Assembly: GCF_000473085.1 (NCBI RefSeq)
Contig: NZ_AXBA01000021.1
Coordinates: 1 to 64,000 of the forward strand
Reading direction: 5' to 3'
Length of the DNA: 64,000 nt
DNA from: Azorhizobium doebereinerae UFLA1-100
GTDB lineage: Bacteria > Pseudomonadota > Alphaproteobacteria > Rhizobiales > Xanthobacteraceae
Below, in pieces: positions 28,923 through 38,244 of the stretch (positions are counted from its first letter, which is position 1; each line of letters begins with the position of its first letter). A program made the translations under genes and the position numbers. Below the pieces are notes generated by a model, which saw only the letters and a list, made by a program, of their open reading frames with translations, made no database searches and was not told the DNA's origin.

Positions 28923-29597
28923 TTGCTGATCAGTCATAGGCACCGCTTCATCTATACGAAGACCATGAAGACCGCCGGTACATCGGTAGAGATCTATTTC
29001 GAGGAAGCTGCACTGCCGTTGAGGCACGATTTCGAGCGCGGGCACCGGACGGAGGAGATCGAGAGCCTTTCGGGCGTCGTCGGGGTGAGGGGGCCCACGC
29101 CACCCGATGCGCGCTGGTATCACCATATGCCGGCCGCGGTCATCCGGGCGCAGGTGGGCCCGGAGGTCTGGGCGAGCTATTACAAGTTCTGCGTCATCCG
29201 CAATCCGTTCGACAAGGCGGTGTCATTCTGGTGGCACCAGATCCCCGCGGCGGAACGCAGGTCGATGGTGGGGGCGGATTTTTCCGTCATCCGCGACAGC
29301 TTCCGGGAGTGGATCCGGCCGTATGCCGCCGGGCTTGTCGACCGGCACACCTACATGATCGACGGCAAGGTCGCGATGGACGATTTCCTGCGCTACGAGA
29401 GCTTGGTGGCCGATCTTGCCCGTGTCTGCGCGCGGGTCGGCTTTGCCTACACGCCCGAGCGGCTCGGGCAATACAAGGGCGGCTTCCGGCTCCACCGTGC
29501 GCCGTTCCAGGACTATTACGACGCCGCCTCGGCACGGGCGGTGCGGGATGCGTTCGGTTTCGAGCTGGAGTATTTCGGCTATCAATTGACGGCATGA
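28923..29597 (+). CDS. Sulfotransferase-family protein
   Basis: About 224 residues starting at a TTG with GGGAGG 6 bases upstream. The N-terminal FIYTKTMKTAGTSVEIYF is the 5'-phosphosulfate-binding loop of PAPS-dependent sulfotransferases, and FCVIRNPFDKAVSFWWHQIP is the 3'-phosphate-binding motif. No signal peptide or membrane span is evident. Length fits bacterial sulfotransferases of the carbohydrate/lipid-modifying type; the acceptor is unknown. It stands between mmsA and the acyl-CoA dehydrogenase gene although it has no role in valine breakdown, and it looks like an insertion into that cluster. Confidence 0.78.
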   Translation: MLISHRHRFIYTKTMKTAGTSVEIYFEEAALPLRHDFERGHRTEEIESLSGVVGVRGPTPPDARWYHHMPAAVIRAQVGPEVWASYYKFCVIRNPFDKAVSFWWHQIPAAERRSMVGADFSVIRDSFREWIRPYAAGLVDRHTYMIDGKVAMDDFLRYESLVADLARVCARVGFAYTPERLGQYKGGFRLHRAPFQDYYDAASARAVRDAFGFELEYFGYQLTA

Positions 29598-29687
29598 TCA
29601 ATCCCGCCCCGCGCGGCCGGACAAGGGCAAAAGCCGCCGGTGGATGCGCGCGAGAGGCTGGGTGATCCGCGTTGGGAGGCGCGAGGG

Positions 29688-30830
29688 ATGTTCGAACTCA
29701 CCGAAGACCAGATCGCCATCCGCGACATGGCGCAGACCTTCGCCCGCGAGGAGATCGCGCCGCATGCCCTGGAATGGGACGCGGCGGAGCATTTCCCCAT
29801 TCCCACGCTGAAGGCCGCCGCCGCGCTCGGCATGGCGGGCATCTATGTGCGCGACGACGTGGGCGGGTCCGGCCTGTCGCGGCTCGATGCCACCCTCATC
29901 TTCGAGGCGCTGGCCACCGGCTGCCCGGCCACCTCCGCCTATCTCTCCATCCACAACATGGTCGCCTGGATGATCGACCGCTTCGGCGCGCCGGAGCAGC
30001 GGGCGAAATGGCTGCCCAAGCTGTGCGCCATGGATCTCGTCGCCAGCTACTGCCTGACCGAGCCGGGCTCGGGCTCGGACGCGGCGGCGTTGAAGACCCG
30101 CGCGGTGCGCGAGGGCGACCATTACGTGCTCCATGGCGAGAAGCAGTTCATCTCCGGCGCCGGCGCGTCCGACCTCTATGCGGTGATGGTGCGCACCGGC
30201 GGCGAGGGGCCGTCCGGCGTCTCCACCGTGCTGGTGGAGGCGGGAACGCCCGGCCTGTCCTTCGGCGCCAACGAGAAGAAGATGGGCTGGAAGGTGCAGC
30301 CCACCCGCGCGGTCATCTTCGACGGCGTGTGCGTGCCGGTGGCGAACCTCCTGGGCGCGGAAGGCGAGGGCTTCAAGTTCGCCATGGCCGGGCTTGATGG
30401 CGGACGGCTCAACATCGCCGCCTGCTCGCTGGGCGGGGCGCAGTCGGCTTTTGACAAGGCGCTCAACTATTCCGGCGAGCGCAAGGCGTTCGGCAAGGCG
30501 ATCAACCAGTTCCAGGCGCTGCAATTCCGGCTCGCCGACATGGAGACGCAGCTGGAGGTGGCGCGCACTTTCCTGTGGCGGGCGGCGGCCGCGCTCGACC
30601 GGGCGGACCCCAAAGCCACACGCCTGTGCGCCATGGCCAAGCGCTTCGTCACCGACGCCGGCTTCGAGGTCGCCAACGAGGCGCTGCAGCTGCACGGCGG
30701 CTACGGCTATCTGGCCGACTACGGGGTGGAGAAGATCGTGCGCGACCTGCGCGTCCACCAGATCCTGGAAGGCACCAACGAGATCATGCGCGTCATCATC
30801 GCGCGCGCCTTGGTCCAGCGCGGCAACTGA
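29688..30830 (+). CDS. Isobutyryl-CoA dehydrogenase (acyl-CoA dehydrogenase family)
   Basis: A 380-residue FAD-dependent acyl-CoA dehydrogenase. SYCLTEPGSGSDAAALKT and EKQFISGAGASDLYAVMVRT are the family's flavin/substrate signatures. RKAFGKAINQFQALQFRLADM and the C-terminal QILEGTNEIMRVIIARAL follow. With mmsA and mmsB on either side the likely step is isobutyryl-CoA to methacrylyl-CoA in valine catabolism. The ATG at 29688 is preceded by GGGAGG; an upstream start would add 16 unconserved residues. Electrons pass to ETF in the cytoplasm. Confidence 0.88.
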   Translation: MFELTEDQIAIRDMAQTFAREEIAPHALEWDAAEHFPIPTLKAAAALGMAGIYVRDDVGGSGLSRLDATLIFEALATGCPATSAYLSIHNMVAWMIDRFGAPEQRAKWLPKLCAMDLVASYCLTEPGSGSDAAALKTRAVREGDHYVLHGEKQFISGAGASDLYAVMVRTGGEGPSGVSTVLVEAGTPGLSFGANEKKMGWKVQPTRAVIFDGVCVPVANLLGAEGEGFKFAMAGLDGGRLNIAACSLGGAQSAFDKALNYSGERKAFGKAINQFQALQFRLADMETQLEVARTFLWRAAAALDRADPKATRLCAMAKRFVTDAGFEVANEALQLHGGYGYLADYGVEKIVRDLRVHQILEGTNEIMRVIIARALVQRGN

Positions 30831-30863
30831 CGCTTCAACGACAGATCCTTAAGGGAGGACACA

Positions 30864-31754
30864 ATGGCCGTCATCGCCTTCATCGGGCTGGGCAACATGG
30901 GCGGGCCGATGGCCGCCAACCTTGTCAAGGCCGGGCACATGGTCAAGGGGTTCGACCTCGTTCCGGCGGCGCTGGACGCGGCTGCCGCGCGGGGCGTGAC
31001 GCTGGCGGAAAGCGCGGCCGCGGCGGTGGCCGGCGCGGACGTGGTGGTGACCATGCTGCCCTCCGGCCGCCACGTGCTGGCCGCGGTCTCGGGGGAGGGC
31101 GGCCTGTTCGCCGCCGCCGAGCCGGGCGCGCTGTTCATCGACAGTTCCACCATCGACGTCGCCTCGGCCCATGCCTTCCACGAAGGCGCGGCGGCGGCGG
31201 GCCTGCCGAGCCTGGATGCGCCGGTTTCCGGCGGTGTCGGCGGCGCCGAGGCGGGCACCCTGACCTTCATGGCCGGCGGGTCGCCGGCGGCCTTTGCGGC
31301 GGCCCAGCCGATCCTGGCGCTGATGGGCAAGAAGATCGTCCATTGCGGCGCCGCGGGCGCGGGGCAGGCGGCGAAGATCTGCAACAACATGATCCTCGGC
31401 ATCTCGATGATCGCGGTCAGCGAGGCCTTCGTGCTGGGCGAGAAGCTCGGCCTCACGCACCAGGCCTTGTTCGACGTGGCGTCCACCTCGTCCGGCCAGT
31501 GCTGGTCGCTCACCACCTATTGCCCGGTGCCCGGCCCGGTGCCGACCAGCCCCGCCAACCGCGACTACCAGCCGGGGTTCGCGGCGGCGCTGATGCTGAA
31601 GGACCTGAAACTCTCGCAGGAGGCCGCCGGCCACGCCGGCGCCGCCACCACGCTCGGCGCGGCGGCGGCGGAGCTCTATGCCGCCTTCGAGGCGGAGGGC
31701 AATGCCGGGCGCGATTTCTCCGGCATCATCGAGTGGATCCGCGCCCGGAGCTGA
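30864..31754 (+). CDS. mmsB: 3-Hydroxyisobutyrate dehydrogenase
   Basis: A 296-residue NAD-dependent beta-hydroxyacid dehydrogenase producing methylmalonate semialdehyde, the MmsA substrate. FIGLGNMGGPMAANLVKAGH is the Rossmann and signature motif. DAPVSGGVGGAEAGTLTFMAGG is the substrate-binding loop, and Lys171 in GAGQAAKICNN is catalytic. It follows the dehydrogenase gene by 33 bases with AAGGGAGG as ribosome-binding site. No enoyl-CoA hydratase or 3-hydroxyisobutyryl-CoA hydrolase gene is in this block; one enoyl-CoA hydratase gene lies 10 kb downstream. Confidence 0.93.
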   Translation: MAVIAFIGLGNMGGPMAANLVKAGHMVKGFDLVPAALDAAAARGVTLAESAAAAVAGADVVVTMLPSGRHVLAAVSGEGGLFAAAEPGALFIDSSTIDVASAHAFHEGAAAAGLPSLDAPVSGGVGGAEAGTLTFMAGGSPAAFAAAQPILALMGKKIVHCGAAGAGQAAKICNNMILGISMIAVSEAFVLGEKLGLTHQALFDVASTSSGQCWSLTTYCPVPGPVPTSPANRDYQPGFAAALMLKDLKLSQEAAGHAGAATTLGAAAAELYAAFEAEGNAGRDFSGIIEWIRARS

Positions 31755-31758
31755 GCGG

Positions 31759-32709
31759 TCAGGCGCTGGCGGCGTCCAGCGCGGCGATGTCCTCCGCCGT
31801 CAGCGCCAGATGGACGGCGCGGACGAGGCCCGTCATCTGCTCCAGGCTGGTGGCGCTGGCGATAGGGGCGGTGACGCCCGGCCGGGCGATGAGCCAGGCC
31901 AGCGCCACTTCGCCGGGCGTCGCTCCCCGGGCGGCCGCCACCGCGTCGAGAGCGGCGAGGATCTTCAGGCCGCGCGGGTTGAGATAGTTGGCCATCTTGC
32001 CGCCACGCGGGCTTTTGCCGAAATCGGCCTCGGAGCGGTACTTTCCGGTCAGGAAGCCGGCGGCGAGGCCGTAGAAGGGAATGACGCCGATATCCTCGCG
32101 CAGGCAGAGATCGCGCAGCGGGCCATCATAGGTGGCGCGGTCATAGAGATTGTACTGTGGCTGCAGCGTCTCGTAGCGGGGCAGGCCGGTCTCGGATGCG
32201 GCCTTGAGCGCGTCCGCCAATTGTTCGACCGAATAGTTGGAGGCGCCGATGGCGCGGATCTTCCCGGCCGTCATCAGCTCGGCATAGGCGCCCAGCGTTT
32301 CGGCATGCGGCGTGGCCGGGTCCGGCTGGTGCGATTGATAGAGGTCGATCCGCTCCACCCTGAGGCGCTTCAGCGACTCGTCCACCGACTGCCGGATCCA
32401 GCGCGGCGAGAGGCCGATGCGCTCTGGGCCATGGTCCATGCCCACCTTGGTGAACAGCAGCACCTTGTCGCGCTTGGCGGGATTGGCCGCCAGCCATTTG
32501 CCGATGATCGTCTCCGATTCGCCGCCGCTGTGCCCCGGCACCCAGCGCGAATAGATGTCGGCGGTATCGATGGCATTGAGGCCGGCGTCCACGAAGGCGT
32601 CGAGCAGGCGGAAGCTCTGGGCTTCGTCCACGGTCCAGCCGAACACGTTGCCGCCGAGCACCAGCGGGGCGATGGACAGGCCGGAGCGGCCGAGGGGGCG
32701 GTACTGCAT
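31759..32709 (-). CDS. Aldo/keto reductase
   Basis: A 316-residue NAD(P)H-dependent reductase of the AKR TIM-barrel superfamily. The catalytic set is visible: Asp and Tyr in AIDTADIYSRW, Lys in VLLFTKVGMD, His in YQSHQPDPATP. The MQYRPLGRSGLSIAPLVLGGNVF start resembles bacterial tas/YajO-like reductases. The ATG at 32709 is chosen because GGAG stands 7 bases upstream; a GTG at 32721 is possible. It is convergent with mmsB (4 bases apart) and divergent from the TetR gene, so it may be that regulator's target. Substrate unknown. Confidence 0.85.
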   Translation of the reverse strand: MQYRPLGRSGLSIAPLVLGGNVFGWTVDEAQSFRLLDAFVDAGLNAIDTADIYSRWVPGHSGGESETIIGKWLAANPAKRDKVLLFTKVGMDHGPERIGLSPRWIRQSVDESLKRLRVERIDLYQSHQPDPATPHAETLGAYAELMTAGKIRAIGASNYSVEQLADALKAASETGLPRYETLQPQYNLYDRATYDGPLRDLCLREDIGVIPFYGLAAGFLTGKYRSEADFGKSPRGGKMANYLNPRGLKILAALDAVAAARGATPGEVALAWLIARPGVTAPIASATSLEQMTGLVRAVHLALTAEDIAALDAASA

Positions 32710-32859
32710 CTGAAACTCCACGCACGAACGGGTGGGCCAAGCTTATCCCGTTTCGCGTCATCAACAGGGCAGGCCCGTGGTTTTTGCACCCGCACCGTTG
32801 CTCACCACACGTCATCCTGCTTAAGTCAATGGCGCACCCCTGGGAGGCCGAGGATCCGG

Positions 32860-33654
32860 ATGACTTCGTTCCGCAAGGCGGGCGAGACGGCGGCAAAGCC
32901 GCGCCGCGCGGCCGCCGCCGTGGCGGAGCGCGACGGCGAGCCACGGCGGCGCATCCTGGCCGCCGCCGAGCTGGTGTTCGCCACGCGCGGCTTCGATGCC
33001 GCCACCCTGCGCGAGATCACGGTGGCCGCGGGGGTGAACATCGCGGCGGTGAACTATTATTTCAGCTCCAAGGACGAACTGGTCCGCCAGGTGCTGGACC
33101 GGCGCATGACGCCCTACACCGCCGCCCGCCTCGCGGCGCTGGAGGCACGGCTCGCGGCGGCCGGCGGGGCGGCCCTCTCCATCGCCGAGATCGTGGAGGT
33201 GATGGTGCGCCCCATCGTCGAGCTGAGCCGCGACGAGACCGGCGGGCGCTCGCTCATCCGCCTGCTGCTCCAGGTGCGCGCGCGGCCGAGCGAGGACACC
33301 ATCCGCGTGTTCATCGACCGCGTCGACCCGCTGGTGCAGCGCTTCGTGGACGCGTTGCAGGGGGCGGCGCCGCACCTGTCGCGGGCGGACATCTACTGGC
33401 GTTACAATTTCTCCATCGGCGCGGTGATGCAGGTGCTCACCGATGCCGATCCCACCTCGCAGCGCCTGAAGCGCCAGTCCGGCGGGCTGTGCGAGACGCA
33501 GGACGACGAGGCCATCGTGCGCCAGCTGGTGGCGTTCATCGCCGCGGGCTTCGCCGGCCCGGCGGCCGCGGCTCCCGCCACGCCCGAGGATGACAGGTCG
33601 CCGGAGCGCCGGCGGGCGCGCCGCAAGGCCTCGCCCGCCCTTCCCATCGCCTGA
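32860..33654 (+). CDS. TetR/AcrR-family regulator
   Basis: A 264-residue regulator. The helix-turn-helix is at about residues 28-75: RRRILAAAELVFATRGFDAATLREITVAAGVNIAAVNYYFSSKDEL in outline. The C-terminal ligand domain is of the larger CecR/YbiH-like type, followed by a basic tail (RRRARRKAS). GGGAGG precedes the ATG. It is divergent from the aldo/keto reductase gene (150 bases apart) and convergent with the ABC importer operon. Effector unknown. Confidence 0.85.
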   Translation: MTSFRKAGETAAKPRRAAAAVAERDGEPRRRILAAAELVFATRGFDAATLREITVAAGVNIAAVNYYFSSKDELVRQVLDRRMTPYTAARLAALEARLAAAGGAALSIAEIVEVMVRPIVELSRDETGGRSLIRLLLQVRARPSEDTIRVFIDRVDPLVQRFVDALQGAAPHLSRADIYWRYNFSIGAVMQVLTDADPTSQRLKRQSGGLCETQDDEAIVRQLVAFIAAGFAGPAAAAPATPEDDRSPERRRARRKASPALPIA

Positions 33655-33672
33655 GCGGTTCGGGCTCCCGCG

Positions 33673-35310
33673 TCAGGCGGACAGCCACACGTCGGCGAAG
33701 CTGCCGCGAATGCCTTCGGGCATGGCCATCAGATCGTGCACGCGCTTGCTGAGGATGCAGGTGTAGTCCAGGTCGAGCAGCGGCAGGATCGGCAGATCGG
33801 TCATGGCGAGCTTCTGGAAGTCGTGGAACAGCGCCTTGCGCTTGGCCGGGTCGATCTCGGTCGCCGCCTCTTCCAGGATCTTGTCCATCGCGGGGCTGGC
33901 GTAGCCGGAAGCGTTGACGAACGGCGAGCCGGGCCGGGCCGCCTTCGACCAGTAGAAGCGCTGCAGGCCCATGGAGGGATCGAAGATCGGCGCGTAGAGG
34001 AACAGGTTCAGGTCGTAGTCATAGTCGGTGTAGATCAGCTTCAGATAGGTGGGCAGGTCCGACGAGCGGATGGTGACGTCGATGCCCACGCGCTGGAGCG
34101 ACTGCTTGACGAACTCCGCGCCGCGCAGATTGGCCTCGCCAAGGGGCACCCAGTCGAGGCGCAGCTTCATGCGCATCTTGTCCGCCCCGCGCGGATAGCC
34201 GGCGGCGTCGAGCAGCGCCTCGGCCTTCTTGGGGTCGTAGGGATAGGCCGGGGGATTGGCGAGGCGGATGTCGCCGGCCTGGTAGGGGATCGGGCCCGTG
34301 GCGGGCTTGCCGCTCTGGTACCAGACCGCGCGCGCCATGGCCTCGCGATTGACGGCCTGGAGGATGGCCTGGCGCACCTCCAGCTTGGCCAGGTCCGGAT
34401 TGCGCAGGTTCACCTGGATGGCCTGGGCGTGCTGCAGCAGTTCCTCGCCGCGGGTCTCCACCTCGAACTTCGGGTTGGAGCGGAAGCGGGCCAGTTCGCT
34501 GTAGGGCACGGGGTTCGGGCCGGCGAGCAGGATCTCGCCGGTCTCCAGCGCCGCGGCGCGCGAGCCGGCATCGTTGATGACGCGCATCACGATACGGTCA
34601 AGATAGGGCTTCTGCTCGGCCCAGTAGCCGGGGAAGCGCTCCAGCGTGATGTGGCTGCCACGGTTCCATTCCACGAACTTGAACGGGCCGGTGCCAATGG
34701 GGGCGTTGTTGGCCGGGTTCCGCAGCGGGTCGCCCTGCTCGTAGACGTGCTTGGGCAGGATCGGGCTCTCGAAGGCGGAAAGCGCGTTCATCACCATGGG
34801 CGAGGGCTTGGAGAAGCGCAGCACCGCCGTGTGAGCGTCCGGCGTGTCCACGGCGGTCAGGTTGGCGAAGGTGCCGCGTCCGCGCGGATGGTTGGGCTTC
34901 AAGAGCTGCATGAAGGAGAAGGCGACGTCGGCGGAGGTGAAGTCCGCGCCGTCGTGCCATTTCACGCCCTTGCGCAGGGTGAAGGTGGCGGACAGGCCGT
35001 CGGGGGCCAGCGTCCAGGCGGTGGCGAGGCGCGGCTGGGGCTGGAAGTCGTAGCCATAGGCCACCAGCCCCTCGGTCATCTTGGAGGAGGCCAGCAGCAC
35101 CTGGTCGGAGGTGGTGAAGGCGCAGACCAGGGCGGTCGGGTCCGGCCAGATGGCCATGGTGAGCGTGCCGCCCTTCTGCGGCGTCTCGGCGGCGAAGGCC
35201 TCCCCTGTGCGGCCGATCAGCAGCGTGGCCGCCGCCGCGCCGGATGTGCCGAGGAAGGTGCGCCGGGACACGGGGCCGAAGCGCAGCGGGGACGGGCTGT
35301 CAGAAGTCAT
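33673..35310 (-). CDS. Family 5 (peptide/nickel-type) ABC substrate-binding protein with Tat signal
   Basis: A 545-residue solute-binding protein. The N-terminus has a twin-arginine signal (SRRTFLGTSGAAAATLLIG, then EAFAAE), so it is probably exported folded. Mature-part landmarks of the DppA/OppA family include TFTLRKGVKWHDGADFTSADVAF, GTGPFKFVEWNRGSHITLERF and VNREAMARAVW. It is the last gene of the importer operon, behind both ATPases, an unusual place since binding-protein genes normally lead. The ligand could be a peptide or another organic solute. Confidence 0.87.
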   Translation of the reverse strand: MTSDSPSPLRFGPVSRRTFLGTSGAAAATLLIGRTGEAFAAETPQKGGTLTMAIWPDPTALVCAFTTSDQVLLASSKMTEGLVAYGYDFQPQPRLATAWTLAPDGLSATFTLRKGVKWHDGADFTSADVAFSFMQLLKPNHPRGRGTFANLTAVDTPDAHTAVLRFSKPSPMVMNALSAFESPILPKHVYEQGDPLRNPANNAPIGTGPFKFVEWNRGSHITLERFPGYWAEQKPYLDRIVMRVINDAGSRAAALETGEILLAGPNPVPYSELARFRSNPKFEVETRGEELLQHAQAIQVNLRNPDLAKLEVRQAILQAVNREAMARAVWYQSGKPATGPIPYQAGDIRLANPPAYPYDPKKAEALLDAAGYPRGADKMRMKLRLDWVPLGEANLRGAEFVKQSLQRVGIDVTIRSSDLPTYLKLIYTDYDYDLNLFLYAPIFDPSMGLQRFYWSKAARPGSPFVNASGYASPAMDKILEEAATEIDPAKRKALFHDFQKLAMTDLPILPLLDLDYTCILSKRVHDLMAMPEGIRGSFADVWLSA

Positions 35311-35322
35311 GGCAGGGCTCGC

Positions 35323-36378
35323 TCAAGAGGGCGACAGAGGCAAGGCGGGTTCGGCGGATCGGATCGGCGCGGCGGTCCGCTCGGTGGGGGCATGGGCGAT
35401 GCCGTCGGCGGACACCTCCACCAGATGGCAGGCGACGGAGCGGCCGTCGTTGAGCGCGCGCAAGGCCGGCTCCTCGCTGGCGCAGCGCTCCACCTTGAAC
35501 GGGCAGCGGGTGTGGAAGCGGCAGCCGGGGGGCGGCGCCGTCGGGCTCGGCATGTCGCCCTCGATCCGCAGGTGCGGGCGATGGGCGCCGGCGGGGTCCG
35601 GCGAGGGATGGGCGGCCAGCAGGCCGGCCGTATAGGGATGCAGCGGCTGCTTCCACACCCGCGCCCGGTCGGACACTTCGACGATCTTGCCCAGGTACAT
35701 CACCAGGATGCGGTCGGCGATGTAATGCACCACCGCCAGGTCGTGGGAGATGAAGAGGTAGGAGAGACCCATCTCCTGCTGCAGGCGGACCATCAGGTTG
35801 ACGACCTGCGCCTGCACCGAGACGTCGAGCGCGGAGACCGGCTCGTCGGCGACGATCAACGCCGGGGACAGCGCGAGGGCGCGGGCGATGCCGACGCGCT
35901 GGCGCTGGCCGCCGGAGAATTCGTGCGGGAAGCGCCCCGCCGCATCCGCCGGCAGGCCGACGCGGGCCATCAGCTCGATCACCTGCGCCCGGCGCGCCTT
36001 GGCGGAGCCGAGGCCGTGCACCTTCAGCGGTTCCTCGATGATCTGGCCCACCCGGCGGCGCGGGTTCAGAGAGGCATAGGGGTCCTGGAACACCATCTGC
36101 ATGCGTTTGCGCAGCGGGCGCACCTGGGCATAGGGCAGGCCGGAGATCACCGCGCCGTCGAGGCGCACCTCGCCGCTCGTGAGCGGCGCGAGGCCCATGA
36201 TCGCCCGCCCGAGCGTGGACTTGCCGCAGCCGCTCTCGCCCACCAGCCCCACCGTCTCGCCCGCGCGGATGTGGAAACTCACGCCATCCACCGCCCGCAC
36301 CTGGCCGTGGTGCTTGACGAGGTCGCGCACCTCCAGCAAGGGCGCCGCGGTCTCCGGCATCGGCGTCTGGAGGGTCAT
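35323..36378 (-). CDS. Peptide-type ABC importer, ATP-binding protein (DppF/OppF-like)
   Basis: A 351-residue ABC ATPase with Walker [11 protein letters not shown]-loop [14 protein letters not shown], signature [15 protein letters not shown] and Walker [13 protein letters not shown]. The C-terminal oligopeptide extension has Cys-x-x-x-x-C-containing [15 protein letters not shown], which in this family can bind an iron-sulfur cluster. It overlaps the preceding ATPase gene by 4 bases and is followed 12 bases later by the binding-protein gene. Confidence 0.9.
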   Translation of the reverse strand: MTLQTPMPETAAPLLEVRDLVKHHGQVRAVDGVSFHIRAGETVGLVGESGCGKSTLGRAIMGLAPLTSGEVRLDGAVISGLPYAQVRPLRKRMQMVFQDPYASLNPRRRVGQIIEEPLKVHGLGSAKARRAQVIELMARVGLPADAAGRFPHEFSGGQRQRVGIARALALSPALIVADEPVSALDVSVQAQVVNLMVRLQQEMGLSYLFISHDLAVVHYIADRILVMYLGKIVEVSDRARVWKQPLHPYTAGLLAAHPSPDPAGAHRPHLRIEGDMPSPTAPPPGCRFHTRCPFKVERCASEEPALRALNDGRSVACHLVEVSADGIAHAPTERTAAPIRSAEPALPLSPS

Positions 36379-37400
36379 GCCAGGGCCTCCGCCGGGGTCA
36401 CGAGGAGGCAGGCGGCGCTGCCGCGGCCGACCGGCCGCAGCTCCGGCCGGGTCTCAGCGCAGGCGGGAAGGGCCACCGGGCAGCGCGGGCCGAAGGCGCA
36501 GCCCTTCGGCAAAGCGGAGAGCGCGGGCACGATGCCGGGAATCTCCATCAGCGGCACGCGCGGGCCGGCGTCCGCGGCGTCGGGATTGGGCAAAGCGCGC
36601 AGCAGGCCGCGCGTATAGGGGTGGCGCGGGGCGGCGAACAGCTCGGCCACCGGCGCCTCCTCCACCTTGCGGCCGGCATACATCACCAGCACCCGATGGG
36701 CATTCTCCGCCACCACGCCGAGATTGTGGGTGATGAGCACGATGGCGAGCCCGAGTTCGGCCTGGAGCGCGCGCAGCAGGTCGAGGATCTGCGCCTGCAC
36801 GGTGGCGTCGAGCGCGGTGGTCGGCTCGTCGGCGATCAGCAGCTTGGGATCGCAGGCCAGCGCCATGGCGATCATCACCCGCTGGCGCATGCCGCCGGAC
36901 AGGCGGTGGGGCAGTTCGTCCAGCACCCGCTCGGGATCGGGAATGCGCACCAGCTTCAGGAGGTCGGCGGCGCGGGCGCGGCGCTGCGCGCGGCTGAGCT
37001 CGGGCTTGTGCTCCTCGAACACCTCCTCCAGCTGCCGGCCGATGCGCATCACCGGGTTCAGCGAGGTCATCGGCTCCTGGAAGATCATGGAGATATCGGC
37101 GCCGCGCAGGCCGCGCATCTCGCGCTCCGACACCGCCAGCAGGTCGCGTCCGTTCAGCAGCGCGCTCCCGCCGGCGTTGAAGGCGACGGCCTCGGGCAGG
37201 AGGCGCATGAGCGAGAGCGCGGTCATCGACTTGCCGCTGCCGGATTCGCCGACGATGGCCAGAGTCTCGCCCGCATGGACGGTGAAGTCGAGCCCGTCCA
37301 CCACGGTCACCTCCCCGGCGCGGGTCTTCAGGCGGGTGGTCAGCCCGCGCACCGCCAGCACGGGCGGCGCGCCGGTGTGGGGGAGGGCGCCGGTCGTCAT
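36375..37400 (-). CDS. Peptide-type ABC importer, ATP-binding protein (DppD/OppD-like)
   Basis: A 341-residue ABC ATPase that pairs with the OppF-like partner. Walker A is GESGSGKSM, where the usual Ser/Thr is followed by Met as in many OppD proteins. Q-loop [17 protein letters not shown], signature [15 protein letters not shown], Walker [13 protein letters not shown]. The C-terminus ends with the [15 protein letters not shown] oligopeptide extension. It starts 1 base after the permease stop. Confidence 0.9.
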   Translation of the reverse strand: MTTGALPHTGAPPVLAVRGLTTRLKTRAGEVTVVDGLDFTVHAGETLAIVGESGSGKSMTALSLMRLLPEAVAFNAGGSALLNGRDLLAVSEREMRGLRGADISMIFQEPMTSLNPVMRIGRQLEEVFEEHKPELSRAQRRARAADLLKLVRIPDPERVLDELPHRLSGGMRQRVMIAMALACDPKLLIADEPTTALDATVQAQILDLLRALQAELGLAIVLITHNLGVVAENAHRVLVMYAGRKVEEAPVAELFAAPRHPYTRGLLRALPNPDAADAGPRVPLMEIPGIVPALSALPKGCAFGPRCPVALPACAETRPELRPVGRGSAACLLVTPAEALA

Positions 37401-37401
37401 C

Positions 37402-38244
37402 TCAGCGCAGCTTCAGCTTGGGGTTCAGGGCATCGTTCAGCCCCTCGCCCACGAGGTTTAGCGACAGCACCACCAGGATGATGGCAAGGCCCGGCTCGGC
37501 CACCAGGAACCAGGCCGAGCGCAGGCTCTCGCGCCCGGCGCCGATCATGGCGCCCCAGGTGAGCACGTTGGGATCGCCGAGGCCGAGGAAGGAGAGGCCG
37601 GCCTCGGTGAGGATGGCGCTCGCCACCATGATGGAGGCGGTGACGATGATGGGGGTGAGGCAGTTGGGCAGGATCTGGCCGAAGATGATGCCGCGTTCGC
37701 TCATGCCGATGACGTAGCAGGACTGCACGAACTCGCGTTCCCGCAGGCTCATGACCTCGGCGCGCACCAGCCGGGCCACCGGCGGCCAGGAGACCAGCGC
37801 CAGCGCGGTGATGATGGAGGTGAGCGCCGGCCCGAAAATGGCCACCAGCACCACCGCCAGGATGAATTGCGGCATGGTCTGGAACATCTCGGTGACGCGC
37901 ATCAGCACGTCGTTGACCCAGCCGCCGTAATAGCCCGACAGCGCGCCCACGGTAATGCCGATGGCCAGCGCCACCAGGGTCGAGATGCCGCCGATCATCA
38001 GCGCGCTGCGCGCGCCGTGCATGATGCCGGCGGCGATGTCGCGGCCGAGCGTGTCGGTGCCGAGCGGATAGGCCATGTCCTCGCCCGGCCACAGCAGCGG
38101 CGGGGCCACCATGTCGGCGGGGTCGTCCGGATAGAGCACCGGCGCCAGCAGGGCGGCCGCGACGATGGCGAGGAAGATGGCGAGGCCGAGCACGGCGGTG
38201 CGCTTGCGGCGGAACAGGCGCCAGAGGTCGAGGAGGCCGGTCAT
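37402..38244 (-). CDS. Peptide-type ABC importer permease (DppC-like)
   Basis: A 280-residue inner-membrane permease with an N-terminal OppC-type segment (KRTAVLGLAIFLAIVAAALLAP) and six hydrophobic segments in all. The PLGTDTLGRDIAAGIMHGARSAL motif is shared by DppC, OppC and NikC. The EAA loop for ATPase coupling lies near EREFVQSCYVIGMSERGIIFGQILPN. It overlaps the upstream permease gene by 4 bases. Confidence 0.9.
   Translation of the reverse strand: MTGLLDLWRLFRRKRTAVLGLAIFLAIVAAALLAPVLYPDDPADMVAPPLLWPGEDMAYPLGTDTLGRDIAAGIMHGARSALMIGGISTLVALAIGITVGALSGYYGGWVNDVLMRVTEMFQTMPQFILAVVLVAIFGPALTSIITALALVSWPPVARLVRAEVMSLREREFVQSCYVIGMSERGIIFGQILPNCLTPIIVTASIMVASAILTEAGLSFLGLGDPNVLTWGAMIGAGRESLRSAWFLVAEPGLAIILVVLSLNLVGEGLNDALNPKLKLR

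Noticed and set aside
33736-36618. About 960-codon plus-strand open frame opposite the binding protein and the OppF-like ATPase
   Set aside because: Antisense to clear ABC transporter genes, and without any conserved motif.
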